Assembly (NCBI RefSeq): GCF_001263415.1
Contig: NZ_LGTE01000003.1
Span: 124,001-188,000, forward strand
DNA length: 64,000 nt
Direction of reading: 5' to 3'
From: Thermincola ferriacetica
GTDB taxonomy: Bacteria > Bacillota > Thermincolia > Thermincolales > Thermincolaceae
The notes below the pieces were generated by a model, which had not been told where the DNA came from, did not search any database, and saw nothing but the letters and a program-made list of their open reading frames with translations. The position numbers were made by a program, and so were the translations under genes. Positions 25,500 to 33,723 of this stretch are shown piece after piece (position 1 is the stretch's first letter; every line of letters starts with the position of its first letter).

Positions 25500-25718
25500 G
25501 GGGAGGTTAAATGATTCCTCCGCCACAGGCGAAATCAAAAAATGGAGGGCATATTATTCTTCCGCTCACGGACGAAATCTCCTCCGGCAGCCGCTCCCAC
25601 TGCGTGGGTCGCGGGCCGGAGGACGATTTAAGTCCCCGCTCCGAATAATATGCCCCCCTGACACCAGAAGAACAACAGGACGATTTTAGCCCCGCTCCGG
25701 AAAACATTTAACCTCCCC
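25500..25718. repeat. Nested palindromic repeat element, 219 bp
   Basis: Outer arms GGGGAGGTTAAATG (25500-25513) and CATTTAACCTCCCC (25705-25718) are perfect inverted repeats. Inside, a GGCATATTATTC arm (25549-25559) pairs with GAATAATATGCC (25643-25654), and a GC-rich CTCCGGC/GCCGGAG core lies at about 25580-25622. Two internal direct repeats start GGACGATTT at 25621 and 25679. The whole can fold as one long branched hairpin. No transposase gene is present. The frame beginning at ATG 25511 is more likely accidental than coding. Confidence 0.75.
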
Positions 25719-25748
25719 GAATTTTTCAGAATAACCTTGTCAACAGCC

Positions 25749-25776
25749 TGAGGGCTGCCCATAACGGCAGCCCTCA
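25749..25776 (-). terminator. Stem-loop after the sugar-acid operon
   Basis: TGAGGGCTGCC (25749-25759) pairs with GGCAGCCCTCA (25766-25776), an 11-bp stem 12 nt after the stop of the KDG kinase gene. A T-run is lacking on the minus side. Confidence 0.6.
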
Positions 25777-25788
25777 AGCCACAGTTGT

Positions 25789-26814
25789 TTACCTCTGAAC
25801 CCTGCCTGAACCATCGCCGGACATGAGGTTTTTTACTTCTTCAACAGTAACGTGATTAAAATCGCCCAAAATCGTGTGCTTCAGACATGAAGCAGCAGCA
25901 GCAAAATTAACGGCATCTTCTGGTGTATAGTCGTTTAGCAACGCGTAGAGCAGTCCGCCCACAAAAGAATCGCCACCGCCAACTCGGTCCACAATTCTGA
26001 TGTTGTATTTCCTGGAGAAATAATAGTCTTTTCCGTCATAGAGCATACCAGACCAGCCGTTATCAGAAGCAGAATAGCTTTCCCGCAGGGTGATAGCCAC
26101 ATATTTAAAACCGAACTTCTCCGCCAGTTTCCGCGCTACATCTTTATATCCTTCCCTGCTCAATTCACCGGAAGTAATATCAGTATTGTCCGCTTTGATG
26201 CCAAAAACTTTTTCCGCATCCTCTTCGTTACCTATTGCCACGTCGACGTACTGCATCAATTCGGTCATCACCTGGCGGGCTTTTTCCGTTGACCATAGTT
26301 TTTTCCTATAATTCAGGTCACAGCTTACAGTCAGGCCCATTTCCTTGGCAACTCTGGCTGCTGCCAGGGTAAGTCTGGCAGCAGAATCACTCAGGGCAGG
26401 CGTTATCCCGGTAAAGTGGAACCATGCAGCACCGGAAAAAATCTGTTGCCAGTCAAAGTCTCCTTCTACAGCCGTAGCAATAGCTGAATTGGCCCGGTCG
26501 TAAACTACTTTGGAGGGACGCTGGGAAGCGCCGGTCTCAAGGAAGTAGATACCCAACCTTTCGCCGCCCCTGGCAATATAGTCCGTTTTAACCCCAAACC
26601 TCCGGAGGTGGTTAATAGCGCTCTGGCCTATTGGATTATCAGGTACCTTGGTCACAAAGTAAGCATCTTCGCCAAAGTTGGCCAGGGATACCGCCACATT
26701 GGACTCCCCGCCTCCGTATGTAACATCAAAGCTCTCCGCCTGTACAAATCTCTGATATCCGGGTGTGGACAACCGCAACATGATTTCCCCGAATGTTACT
26801 ACCTTCTTACTCAT
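25789..26814 (-). CDS. kdgK: 2-keto-3-deoxygluconate kinase (PfkB family)
   Basis: ATG 26814 sits 7 nt after GGGGG. The 341-residue kinase has the PfkB N-terminal motif GGGESNVAVSLANFG and the C-terminal RVGGGDSFVGGLLYAL with the catalytic Asp. It should phosphorylate 2-keto-3-deoxygluconate to KDPG, which the aldolase encoded just upstream then splits. It is the last gene of the operon that starts with the binding protein at 35061. Confidence 0.87.
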   Translation of the reverse strand: MSKKVVTFGEIMLRLSTPGYQRFVQAESFDVTYGGGESNVAVSLANFGEDAYFVTKVPDNPIGQSAINHLRRFGVKTDYIARGGERLGIYFLETGASQRPSKVVYDRANSAIATAVEGDFDWQQIFSGAAWFHFTGITPALSDSAARLTLAAARVAKEMGLTVSCDLNYRKKLWSTEKARQVMTELMQYVDVAIGNEEDAEKVFGIKADNTDITSGELSREGYKDVARKLAEKFGFKYVAITLRESYSASDNGWSGMLYDGKDYYFSRKYNIRIVDRVGGGDSFVGGLLYALLNDYTPEDAVNFAAAASCLKHTILGDFNHVTVEEVKNLMSGDGSGRVQR

Positions 26815-26877
26815 CGTCATTCCCCCTGTATGCTTAGAGTGTAACTTTCAGTATAAAGTTTTTACAAGCGGCAGTTG

Positions 26878-27525
26878 TTAACCGGCCTTCCTCGCCGCTT
26901 TAACCGCTTCCACAAAGAGACTGGCGGTCCTGGTCACTTCATCGTAATCTCCCCGCCTGGCTCCTGCCGTTAGGTCCGATCCCACACCGACAGCAATGGC
27001 GCCAGCCTTAATCCATTCACCCACATTCTGCAGGCTCACCCCACCCGTAGGCATTAGCGAGGCCTGGGGCAACGGGCCTTTGATATCTTTAATTATCCGG
27101 GGTCCATATACGTCACCGGGAAAAACCTTGATTATATCGGCTCCTGCCTCCATAGCGGTAATGGTTTCGGTTACAGTCATGCAGCCAGGCATGTAAGGTA
27201 CCTGGTAACGATTGCATAATTTGGCTGTTTCCAGATTAAAAGACGGACTGACAACAAACTCAGCGCCCGCCAGTATGGCAATCCGGGCAGTCTCAGCATC
27301 CAAAACCGTTCCCGCTCCTACCAGCAATTCTTCCCTGGAAAATTTCTTCCGGAGAATCCTGATCACTTCGTCGGCGCCTGGCACCGTAAAGGTTATTTCT
27401 ATCGCATTAACACCCCCCCTGATACAGGCATCGGAAATCAACTCCGCCTTTTCGGGGCTGTCCGCTCGCACAACTGCTACAATTCCGGTATCAATTATTC
27501 TCTGTAAAATTTCCATCTTACGCAT
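26878..27525 (-). CDS. eda: KDPG/KHG aldolase
   Basis: The roughly 215-residue class I aldolase has GIVAVVRADSPEKA at the start, EITFTVPGADEVI, the PGCMTVTE segment and the Schiff-base Lys in GADIIKVFPGD. It splits KDPG into pyruvate and glyceraldehyde 3-phosphate. The start is one of three clustered ATGs (27534, 27525, 27516); 27525 has the best spacing. It overlaps the end of the HpaI-type aldolase gene. Confidence 0.87.
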   Translation of the reverse strand: MRKMEILQRIIDTGIVAVVRADSPEKAELISDACIRGGVNAIEITFTVPGADEVIRILRKKFSREELLVGAGTVLDAETARIAILAGAEFVVSPSFNLETAKLCNRYQVPYMPGCMTVTETITAMEAGADIIKVFPGDVYGPRIIKDIKGPLPQASLMPTGGVSLQNVGEWIKAGAIAVGVGSDLTAGARRGDYDEVTRTASLFVEAVKAARKAG

Positions 27526-28303
27526 TACCTTCATCTCCTACTCCCTGGTATAAGCTGTCTGCAATTTCTTTAAAAGATTGGTATATGATTCCCGTATCAA
27601 CGGAATAAGCAATGTACTGAACCCCTAAGGCCAGCCATTTCCTGGCCGCGTCAACATCATCCACAAAGGTACCTACGATTTTACCCGCTTCCCGGGCCCG
27701 GTCAATAATTTCCCGCATCCTGGCAACCACCAGGGGGTGGTCAACCTGACCGGGCAAACCCAGGGACTGGGATAAATCGTAGGGGCCGATAAATATGACA
27801 TCAATGCCCTCAACCTGGAGAATATCCTGGATGTTTTCCATCCCTTCTTCCCCTTCGATGTGAATAATGGTCCGGGTGTTTTGGTTGGCCAGAGTAAAAT
27901 AGGCCTGCCGGTCCACCGAAGAATAGCCTGCAGCGCGTACATACCTGCAAACGCCCCGTTCACCCAGGGGAGCAAACTTGGCGGCCTGCACAACCTTCTC
28001 GGCATCGGTTCGGGTACTTACCTGGGGTACCTGTACCGCATCTGCCCCGATATCCAGTGCCCTGGATATCAACGCAGGGTTGTTTTCTGAAACCCTAATA
28101 ACAGCCGAGAGACCCGATAATTTGGCCGCCCTGACCATCTCTTCGGCCACCAGCATATCTAACGGTCCGTGCTCACAATCAATGATTACAAAATCAAAAC
28201 CTGCGATGCCAATAATCTCTACAAGGGCAGGGTTCGGCAATTTTAAGAAGGGACCGAAAACCACCTGTTTTTTTTCAAACATCCTGTTCAGCGTCATAGG
28301 CAT
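27518..28303 (-). CDS. HpcH/HpaI-family class II aldolase
   Basis: The 261-residue protein begins with the family pattern FEKKQVVFGPFLKLPNPALVEI and has FVIIDCEHGPLD, the metal-binding Glu in HIEGEEGMENI and Asp in VIFIGPYDLSQS. Such enzymes split 2-keto-3-deoxy-sugar acids such as 2-keto-3-deoxy-L-rhamnonate. With kdgK and eda it gives the operon two alternative cleavage routes. Confidence 0.83.
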   Translation of the reverse strand: MPMTLNRMFEKKQVVFGPFLKLPNPALVEIIGIAGFDFVIIDCEHGPLDMLVAEEMVRAAKLSGLSAVIRVSENNPALISRALDIGADAVQVPQVSTRTDAEKVVQAAKFAPLGERGVCRYVRAAGYSSVDRQAYFTLANQNTRTIIHIEGEEGMENIQDILQVEGIDVIFIGPYDLSQSLGLPGQVDHPLVVARMREIIDRAREAGKIVGTFVDDVDAARKWLALGVQYIAYSVDTGIIYQSFKEIADSLYQGVGDEGNA

Positions 28304-28382
28304 ACATCTCCGCTAAGTTTTTAGTGAGTCCAACTGGATTGTCCTTTAGTTCCGTCCCCAATTAATAATCTTTTCCCCAAAA

Positions 28383-29483
28383 CTAGACAAGAGCTTTTTC
28401 AGTGGAGTTTGAAAAATAATAGGCTTTTAACATATCCATATTTACAGTCACCTTATCTCCGTGTTTGATTTGCACCGTCGGTAGGAGTTTAGCCGTTATC
28501 TGGATTCCATCAGCGATCTCCAGATAAGCCAGTTGGTCGGAACCATGAAGTTCCACAATATCTACCCCGGCATCCAGCCGACCGTTATCGGCACCAAAAG
28601 CTTCCCCACCTACGAGTACCGCATCGGGCCGGATTCCTAAGGTTACAGATTTTTCACCGGCTGAAACCAGGGCATTCCGGTGGGCGCCCGAAACGGGCAA
28701 CCTAAAACCGGCGCCTACAAACCAAAGTTGCCCGTTTTCTTCAGAAAGGGTGCCGTCCAAAAAGTTCATCGGAGGAGAGCCTATAAAGCCGGCGACAAAC
28801 TTATTAGCCGGATTCTTATAAATGTTCAACGGTGTATCTGCCTGCTGGATAACCCCGTCTTTCATGACCACAATCCGGTCTGCCATGGTCATTGCTTCAA
28901 TCTGGTCATGAGTAACATAGATAATGGTTCTCTTCAACCGCTGGTGCAGGCGGGTAATTTCAACCCTCATTTGCACACGCAGTTTTGCGTCCAGGTTACT
29001 CAGGGGTTCATCCATAAGGAAAACCTGGGGTTCACGCATGATGGCCCGTCCCAGGGCAACCCTTTGCCGCTGACCCCCGGACAATTCACCCGGTTTACGT
29101 TTAAGCAGGTGTTCGATGCCTAAAATCTGAGCAACCTGCAGTACCTTACCGGCAATTTCACTTTTCTTCTTGCCTTTAATCCGCAGTGAAAAGGTCATGT
29201 TGTCTTCAATGGTCATATGGGGATAAAGGGCGTAATTCTGAAACACCATGGCTATATCCCGGTCTTTGGGCGGCAAATCGTTAACAATTCTGTCCCCGAT
29301 TTTAATGGTCCCCGAGGTGATTTCCTCCAGCCCCGCAATCATCCTTAAAAGCGTGGTCTTTCCGCAACCGGACGGTCCGACAAGAGCAACAAATTCCTGG
29401 TCCGCGAAATGTAAGTTGACATTGTTGACCGCAACAACATCGCCGTACTGTTTGACTACGTTCTCTAAAGTAACTGAAGCCAT
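28383..29483 (-). CDS. Sugar ABC transporter ATPase, UgpC/MsmK type
   Basis: The 366-residue ATPase has Walker A GPSGCGKTT, Q-loop FQNYALYPHMT, signature LSGGQRQRVALGRA and a C-terminal TOBE domain of about 120 residues. It matches the MalK/UgpC group that serves family-1 sugar importers. Permeases and binding protein are encoded upstream in the same operon (31928-35061). Confidence 0.9.
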   Translation of the reverse strand: MASVTLENVVKQYGDVVAVNNVNLHFADQEFVALVGPSGCGKTTLLRMIAGLEEITSGTIKIGDRIVNDLPPKDRDIAMVFQNYALYPHMTIEDNMTFSLRIKGKKKSEIAGKVLQVAQILGIEHLLKRKPGELSGGQRQRVALGRAIMREPQVFLMDEPLSNLDAKLRVQMRVEITRLHQRLKRTIIYVTHDQIEAMTMADRIVVMKDGVIQQADTPLNIYKNPANKFVAGFIGSPPMNFLDGTLSEENGQLWFVGAGFRLPVSGAHRNALVSAGEKSVTLGIRPDAVLVGGEAFGADNGRLDAGVDIVELHGSDQLAYLEIADGIQITAKLLPTVQIKHGDKVTVNMDMLKAYYFSNSTEKALV

Positions 29484-29514
29484 TAGTTTTTCATCTCCCC
29501 TCCATTCGTTTTAC

Positions 29515-30615
29515 CTAGACCTTGACTGTGAATTCTGCGACAGCGTCTTGATCCAGTTCAATTCCGAACCCGGCGCCTTCCGGCAGGATCAGGCAACCAC
29601 TTTTATATTCCAAAGGTTTTTTAAGAATATCCCGCTTCAGCAGAAGCGGCCCTACCAATTCAGAAGTCAACGACAAAGCTGCATTGGCAGCAACAAAGTG
29701 AGCGCTGGCGACGGTTCCCGGGCCAAGTTCCAGCATACTGCCGGCGAATGGAAACTGCCCTGCGGCCTCGGCAATGGCTGCAATCTTCCTGGCTGCAACA
29801 ATTCCCCCGACTCTGGAAACCTTTATGTTAACCATGTCTGCCGCATCAGCCCTGGCGATTTCCATAGTATCATAAGGTGTTAAAATACACTCATCGGCAA
29901 CAACAGGTATGGGGCTGTGCTCCCGGACAAACCTGAGACCGTTAATATTCCAGGCCGGCACAGGCTGTTCCACATGGTTAGGTATGAATTTGGCAAACTC
30001 TGTAATGCGCCGCAGGGCTTCTTTTGGTTCCCAGGCCTCGTTGCCGTCTAATCTTAACGAGGTATCATAGCCAATGGCATCACGCAGTGCTTCTACATTT
30101 TCCAGGTCTTTCCGGGCATCGGTGCCAACTTTAAGTTTAAAGGTACGGTAGCCTTCGGCCAGTTTTTCCTTGGCCTCCCGGTTCACCTGCACAGGGTCCT
30201 TGGCGCTCAATACCCAGCAAACTTGCACTTCTCTCGCTTTGCCCCCCAGCAGGTCATATACCGGCATATCGTATATCTTACCAACCAGGTCATGCAGGGC
30301 AAAATCCACGGCGCACTTGGCATACCTTTCACCCTTTACCGCAGCGGCCAGGTTTTCCATAATTTGGGTAATATTCCGGGGGTCCCGGCCTATAAGCAGC
30401 GGTTTAAAGTATTTGTTGATTACAAAGACTACTCCGGCCTGGCTGCCTTCATCATAAATCGGAATACATGATGCTTCCCCCAGCCCTATTCGTCCCTGGT
30501 CATCTTCAATTTCAATGATAACAAAATCAGCCGTGCTTCTTGTGCCATAGGCCGCTTTAAATTCATGTAGGAGCGGTACGCTTACGGCAGTAGCCCGAAC
30601 ATCAACAATTTTCAT
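29515..30615 (-). CDS. Enolase-superfamily enzyme (MLE/mandelate racemase type)
   Basis: The 366-residue enzyme has the KxK motif in FKLKVGTD, metal ligands Asp in LRLDGNEAW, Glu in HVEQPVP and Asp in VVADE, and the second Lys in MVNIKVSRVGG. These mark the muconate lactonizing/dipeptide epimerase subgroup rather than the sugar-acid dehydratases with a catalytic His-Asp dyad. The reaction in this operon is therefore open: epimerisation, cycloisomerisation or dehydration. It overlaps the creatininase-like gene by 14 bp. Confidence 0.82.
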   Translation of the reverse strand: MKIVDVRATAVSVPLLHEFKAAYGTRSTADFVIIEIEDDQGRIGLGEASCIPIYDEGSQAGVVFVINKYFKPLLIGRDPRNITQIMENLAAAVKGERYAKCAVDFALHDLVGKIYDMPVYDLLGGKAREVQVCWVLSAKDPVQVNREAKEKLAEGYRTFKLKVGTDARKDLENVEALRDAIGYDTSLRLDGNEAWEPKEALRRITEFAKFIPNHVEQPVPAWNINGLRFVREHSPIPVVADECILTPYDTMEIARADAADMVNIKVSRVGGIVAARKIAAIAEAAGQFPFAGSMLELGPGTVASAHFVAANAALSLTSELVGPLLLKRDILKKPLEYKSGCLILPEGAGFGIELDQDAVAEFTVKV

Positions 30616-31396
30616 TTTCCAGGTCTCCTTTTTGCATCTTTGTGATTAATCTGGCCAGTTCCGCAACAACGGCCTTAAAAACAGCTTCGCCGAAATCAGG
30701 CGTGGCTTTGGTCGGATCACCCACATGCCCGTACTCCGACAATTGTCTGTACGGCTTATACATAGCCACCCTGTTAGAAGCGAACATCTCCGGGCTCCAG
30801 TATTCATTTCCCTTGACCACGTTAGCCCGTAGCAGGTCCTTTCTCACATCTTCCGGCGCTATGTGCATCTTTAAAGAAGTTTCCAGTTCGCACCCATGGC
30901 TGATGCCGCCAAATTCGGATTTTCGCAACCTGGCCACCAGGTCCGCAACCAGGTGCCAATAGGTGACCAGCACCGGTTCCACTTCGCAATGGGCGCCTAC
31001 TTCATCTATGGCATAGCGCAGAGCAGCCATGTTGCCACCATGGCCGTTGACGACCAAAAACTTCTTCACTCCGTGGCGGGCCAGGCTTTTAAGAATATCG
31101 AACACCATGGCCGTTAATGTTGATTGCCTCAGGGTAATAGTGCCGCTAAAGCTCATATGGTGTTCGGAAATACCAAGCCAGAGGGGAGGAAGCAGGGCGC
31201 AGGGAATCCCGGTACTACAGGCCTTGCCCACCGCTTCTTTGGTAATCTCTAGGACTATATCAGTATCGGTATTCAGCGTCAAATGAGGTCCGTGCTGTTC
31301 ATAAGCCCCTACGGGCAGGACAACCACCGGATCCTCTTTGATCAAATTTGCCAGTTCGTTACTTGTATAAGAACCCCAGTATATTTTGTTTTCCAT
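30602..31396 (-). CDS. Creatininase-family amidohydrolase
   Basis: The 264-residue protein has the metal-binding motifs of the family: LPVGAYEQHGPHLTLNTD and FLVVNGHGGNMAALRYA. Members hydrolyse small cyclic amides or related C-N bonds (creatinine, formamidopyrimidines). In a sugar-acid operon with RidA and an enolase-superfamily enzyme it hints that the substrate contains nitrogen or a lactam/lactone ring; that is inference. Confidence 0.85.
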   Translation of the reverse strand: MENKIYWGSYTSNELANLIKEDPVVVLPVGAYEQHGPHLTLNTDTDIVLEITKEAVGKACSTGIPCALLPPLWLGISEHHMSFSGTITLRQSTLTAMVFDILKSLARHGVKKFLVVNGHGGNMAALRYAIDEVGAHCEVEPVLVTYWHLVADLVARLRKSEFGGISHGCELETSLKMHIAPEDVRKDLLRANVVKGNEYWSPEMFASNRVAMYKPYRQLSEYGHVGDPTKATPDFGEAVFKAVVAELARLITKMQKGDLENENC

Positions 31397-31431
31397 ACCG
31401 CATTCGCCTCGATTCCAATATTTCTCTGCAA

Positions 31432-31890
31432 TTACTCGATCTCAAAAATGACTTCAATTTCAACCGGGGTATTAAAGGGCAGTACATTAGTACCGAGAGC
31501 CGAACGGGCATGCCGCCCGCTGTCGCCAAAGATTTCGGCAAAAAAGTCGGAAGCCCCGTTGATCACTTTGGGTTGCTCGAAAAAGTTCAGATCGCTGGCC
31601 ACAAAACCCAAAAGTTTGACAACCCTTTTAACCCGGTCCAAACTGCCCAGTTCCTGCTTGACGATAGCCAGGGTATTAATGGCCGCAATCCGTGCTGCCT
31701 CGTAACCCTGCTCCAGGGTCAGTTCCTTGCCTACCTTGCCTGTATATTTCATTTCACCGTCCACCACACAGGCCTGGCCGGAAACATACAACAGGTTTCC
31801 GGTCCTTACAGCCGGGACGTAATTAGCCACCGGCACCGGCGCCGCAGGTAAAACAATGCCCAGTTCTTGCAAGCGCTGTTCTGCACTCAT
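31432..31890 (-). CDS. RidA/YjgF-family protein
   Basis: ATG 31890 lies 9 nt after AAAGGAG. The 152-residue protein is slightly longer than classical RidA and has LLYVSGQACVVDGEM, AINTLAIVKQELGSLDRV and the C-terminal PVEIEVIFEIE, but the canonical catalytic Arg context (near IGxxxR) appears as GDSGRHARSALG. Rid proteins hydrolyse reactive imines/enamines. It separates the permeases from the catabolic genes. Confidence 0.85.
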   Translation of the reverse strand: MSAEQRLQELGIVLPAAPVPVANYVPAVRTGNLLYVSGQACVVDGEMKYTGKVGKELTLEQGYEAARIAAINTLAIVKQELGSLDRVKRVVKLLGFVASDLNFFEQPKVINGASDFFAEIFGDSGRHARSALGTNVLPFNTPVEIEVIFEIE

Positions 31891-31927
31891 TGACTTCAAC
31901 TCCTTTTAACAAAATAAAGCATAAAAT

Positions 31928-32752
31928 CTATTTAACTGCCCCCATAGTGAGCCCGCGTACCAGGTACCGGCGCATAACTATAGCAAAGATAATGGGAATC
32001 AGACTGCCTATAGTGGAAGCGGCAGCCAATTCACCCCAAAGGATCCGTTTGGACCCGAAGAAGGAAGTTAAGTGTACAGTAAATGGCTTGGCTATACTCT
32101 GCGTAAGTATGGAGGCAAAGAAAAATTCATTCCAGGTAAAAATAAACATCAATACGCCTGTGGCTATCAAACCACCTGCCGTCAAAGGCACTGTAACTTT
32201 CCAAAAGGCCTGAAGGCGCGAACAGCCGTCTATCATGGCTGCTTCTTCCACATCCGGGGGTATTTCTTCAAAAAAGCCCCGGGTCAGCCAGATACAAAAA
32301 GCCAAATTCATGAAGATATAAATCGCTATTAACCCAACGTAGGTATCGACAAGGCCAAACCGCACCATCAAGAGGTACAAAGGTACCGCAAAAGCCACCG
32401 GCGGCGCCATCCTGGTAGTCAGGACCATAAAAAACCAGTTGTCTTTGTTCTTGATCTTGAACCTGGCAAAGGCGTAACCGGCCAGGCTGCCGACAGGTAG
32501 CGTTATAAGTACTGTTATCAGACTGATAATTACGCTGTTCCAAAGATACTTGGGGAACATATCGTTAAACAAAACTACTTTATAGTTTTCTAAGCTTGGC
32601 ACAAAGGTTCCCAATGGCTGGGTGGAAAAAACCTCCAAGGGCGGTTTGAAGGAGGTGGTCACCAGCCAGTATAGCGGGAACAGAGCGATTACTGTGTAAA
32701 GCAATAATACGGCATATTTGACAATATTGGCTATTATCTTGTTATTTTTCAT
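31928..32752 (-). CDS. Sugar ABC transporter permease, MalG type
   Basis: The 274-residue permease has six helices and the EAA motif EEAAMIDGCSRLQAFWKVTVP. It overlaps the first permease gene by 4 bp (ATGA). With the partner at 32749, the binding protein at 33724 and the ATPase at 28383 it forms a family-1 carbohydrate importer. Confidence 0.9.
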   Translation of the reverse strand: MKNNKIIANIVKYAVLLLYTVIALFPLYWLVTTSFKPPLEVFSTQPLGTFVPSLENYKVVLFNDMFPKYLWNSVIISLITVLITLPVGSLAGYAFARFKIKNKDNWFFMVLTTRMAPPVAFAVPLYLLMVRFGLVDTYVGLIAIYIFMNLAFCIWLTRGFFEEIPPDVEEAAMIDGCSRLQAFWKVTVPLTAGGLIATGVLMFIFTWNEFFFASILTQSIAKPFTVHLTSFFGSKRILWGELAAASTIGSLIPIIFAIVMRRYLVRGLTMGAVK

Positions 32753-33642
32753 GCTTTCACCTGCTTACTTTTAAAAGCGCCAGTATACTTCACAAGTATC
32801 ATGGCCAAGAATGTAGTAAAGTACAGCGCAAAAATACCCAACGCCGAAGCATAGCCTATGTCAAACCACTGGAAACCAACGGTGGCCAGGTAAGTATTTA
32901 ACGTTTCGGAAGCATTTCCGGGCCCCCCGGCGGTCATCAGTTGAATGGTCTCATAAACCTTCAAAGCATCCATGGCTCTGATAATTAAGACTACGACAAT
33001 GAACCGGTTAAGCAGAGGAAGAGTCATATAACGGAACACCTGCCAGCCGCTGGCCCCGTCTATCAGTGCGGCTTCAAAAGGTTCCCTGGGTAGGGCTTCC
33101 AACCCCGACAACAACACCAGGATGACCAACGGCGTCCACTGCCATACATCCACAGCCACTGCTGACCATAAGGCCAGGGACGGGTTCCCCAGGAAGTCGA
33201 TTTTGTCCAAACCTATCGCTTGCAAGAGCTTGTTAATGATACCCAGGTTATAGTTATACATAAATTTGAAATTTAAGGTTGATATGGTGGGGGCAATAAC
33301 CATGGGAACCAGAAATACTATCCGAAAAAAGCCCTGAAACCATTTGGTCTTTTGCAGGATCAAGGCTATCATCAAACCCAGGACAAAGGAAATACTTACA
33401 CTGACAGCAACAAATTCCACAGCCCTGGCTAAAGCCATCCAGAAACGAACATCTTTAACCAAATGCAAGTAGTTACCTAAGCCTATAAAGACTTTGCCTG
33501 CTGCTGGGTCAGTTAAGTTATAACGGGTTAAGCTGGTGTACAATGCCTCAATGGTCGGGTAAACACCCAAGGCTGCAAACACTATTAAGGCCGGCAATAG
33601 CATGATCCATTTGGTACGCCTGTCTTCCAAGTTTTTATTCAC
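32749..33642 (-). CDS. Sugar ABC transporter permease, MalF type
   Basis: The 297-residue permease has six helices and the EAA loop FEAALIDGASGWQVFRYMTLP. It follows the binding-protein gene after 81 nt that hold a GC-rich hairpin, the usual arrangement for keeping the binding protein in excess. Confidence 0.9.
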   Translation of the reverse strand: MNKNLEDRRTKWIMLLPALIVFAALGVYPTIEALYTSLTRYNLTDPAAGKVFIGLGNYLHLVKDVRFWMALARAVEFVAVSVSISFVLGLMIALILQKTKWFQGFFRIVFLVPMVIAPTISTLNFKFMYNYNLGIINKLLQAIGLDKIDFLGNPSLALWSAVAVDVWQWTPLVILVLLSGLEALPREPFEAALIDGASGWQVFRYMTLPLLNRFIVVVLIIRAMDALKVYETIQLMTAGGPGNASETLNTYLATVGFQWFDIGYASALGIFALYFTTFLAMILVKYTGAFKSKQVKA

Positions 33643-33675
33643 TCCTTTTATAGCCAGTAACCCTTGGTTTAAGAC

Positions 33676-33700
33676 AGGGGCGGGTTTTTGCCCCGCCCCT
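33676..33700 (-). terminator. Intercistronic stem-loop between binding protein and permease genes
   Basis: AGGGGCGGG (33676-33684) pairs with CCCGCCCCT (33692-33700) around a 7-nt loop. It probably acts as a partial terminator or mRNA stabiliser, so that the binding protein is made in excess. Confidence 0.6.
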
Positions 33701-33723
33701 CCCTCTTATAACTTACTTTTAAC

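Noticed and set aside
25511-25689. Possible ORF from ATG 25511 inside the palindromic repeat
   Set aside because: The reading frame follows from the repeat arms; the ribosome-like GGGGAGG is itself part of the inverted repeat and the peptide has no recognisable pattern.
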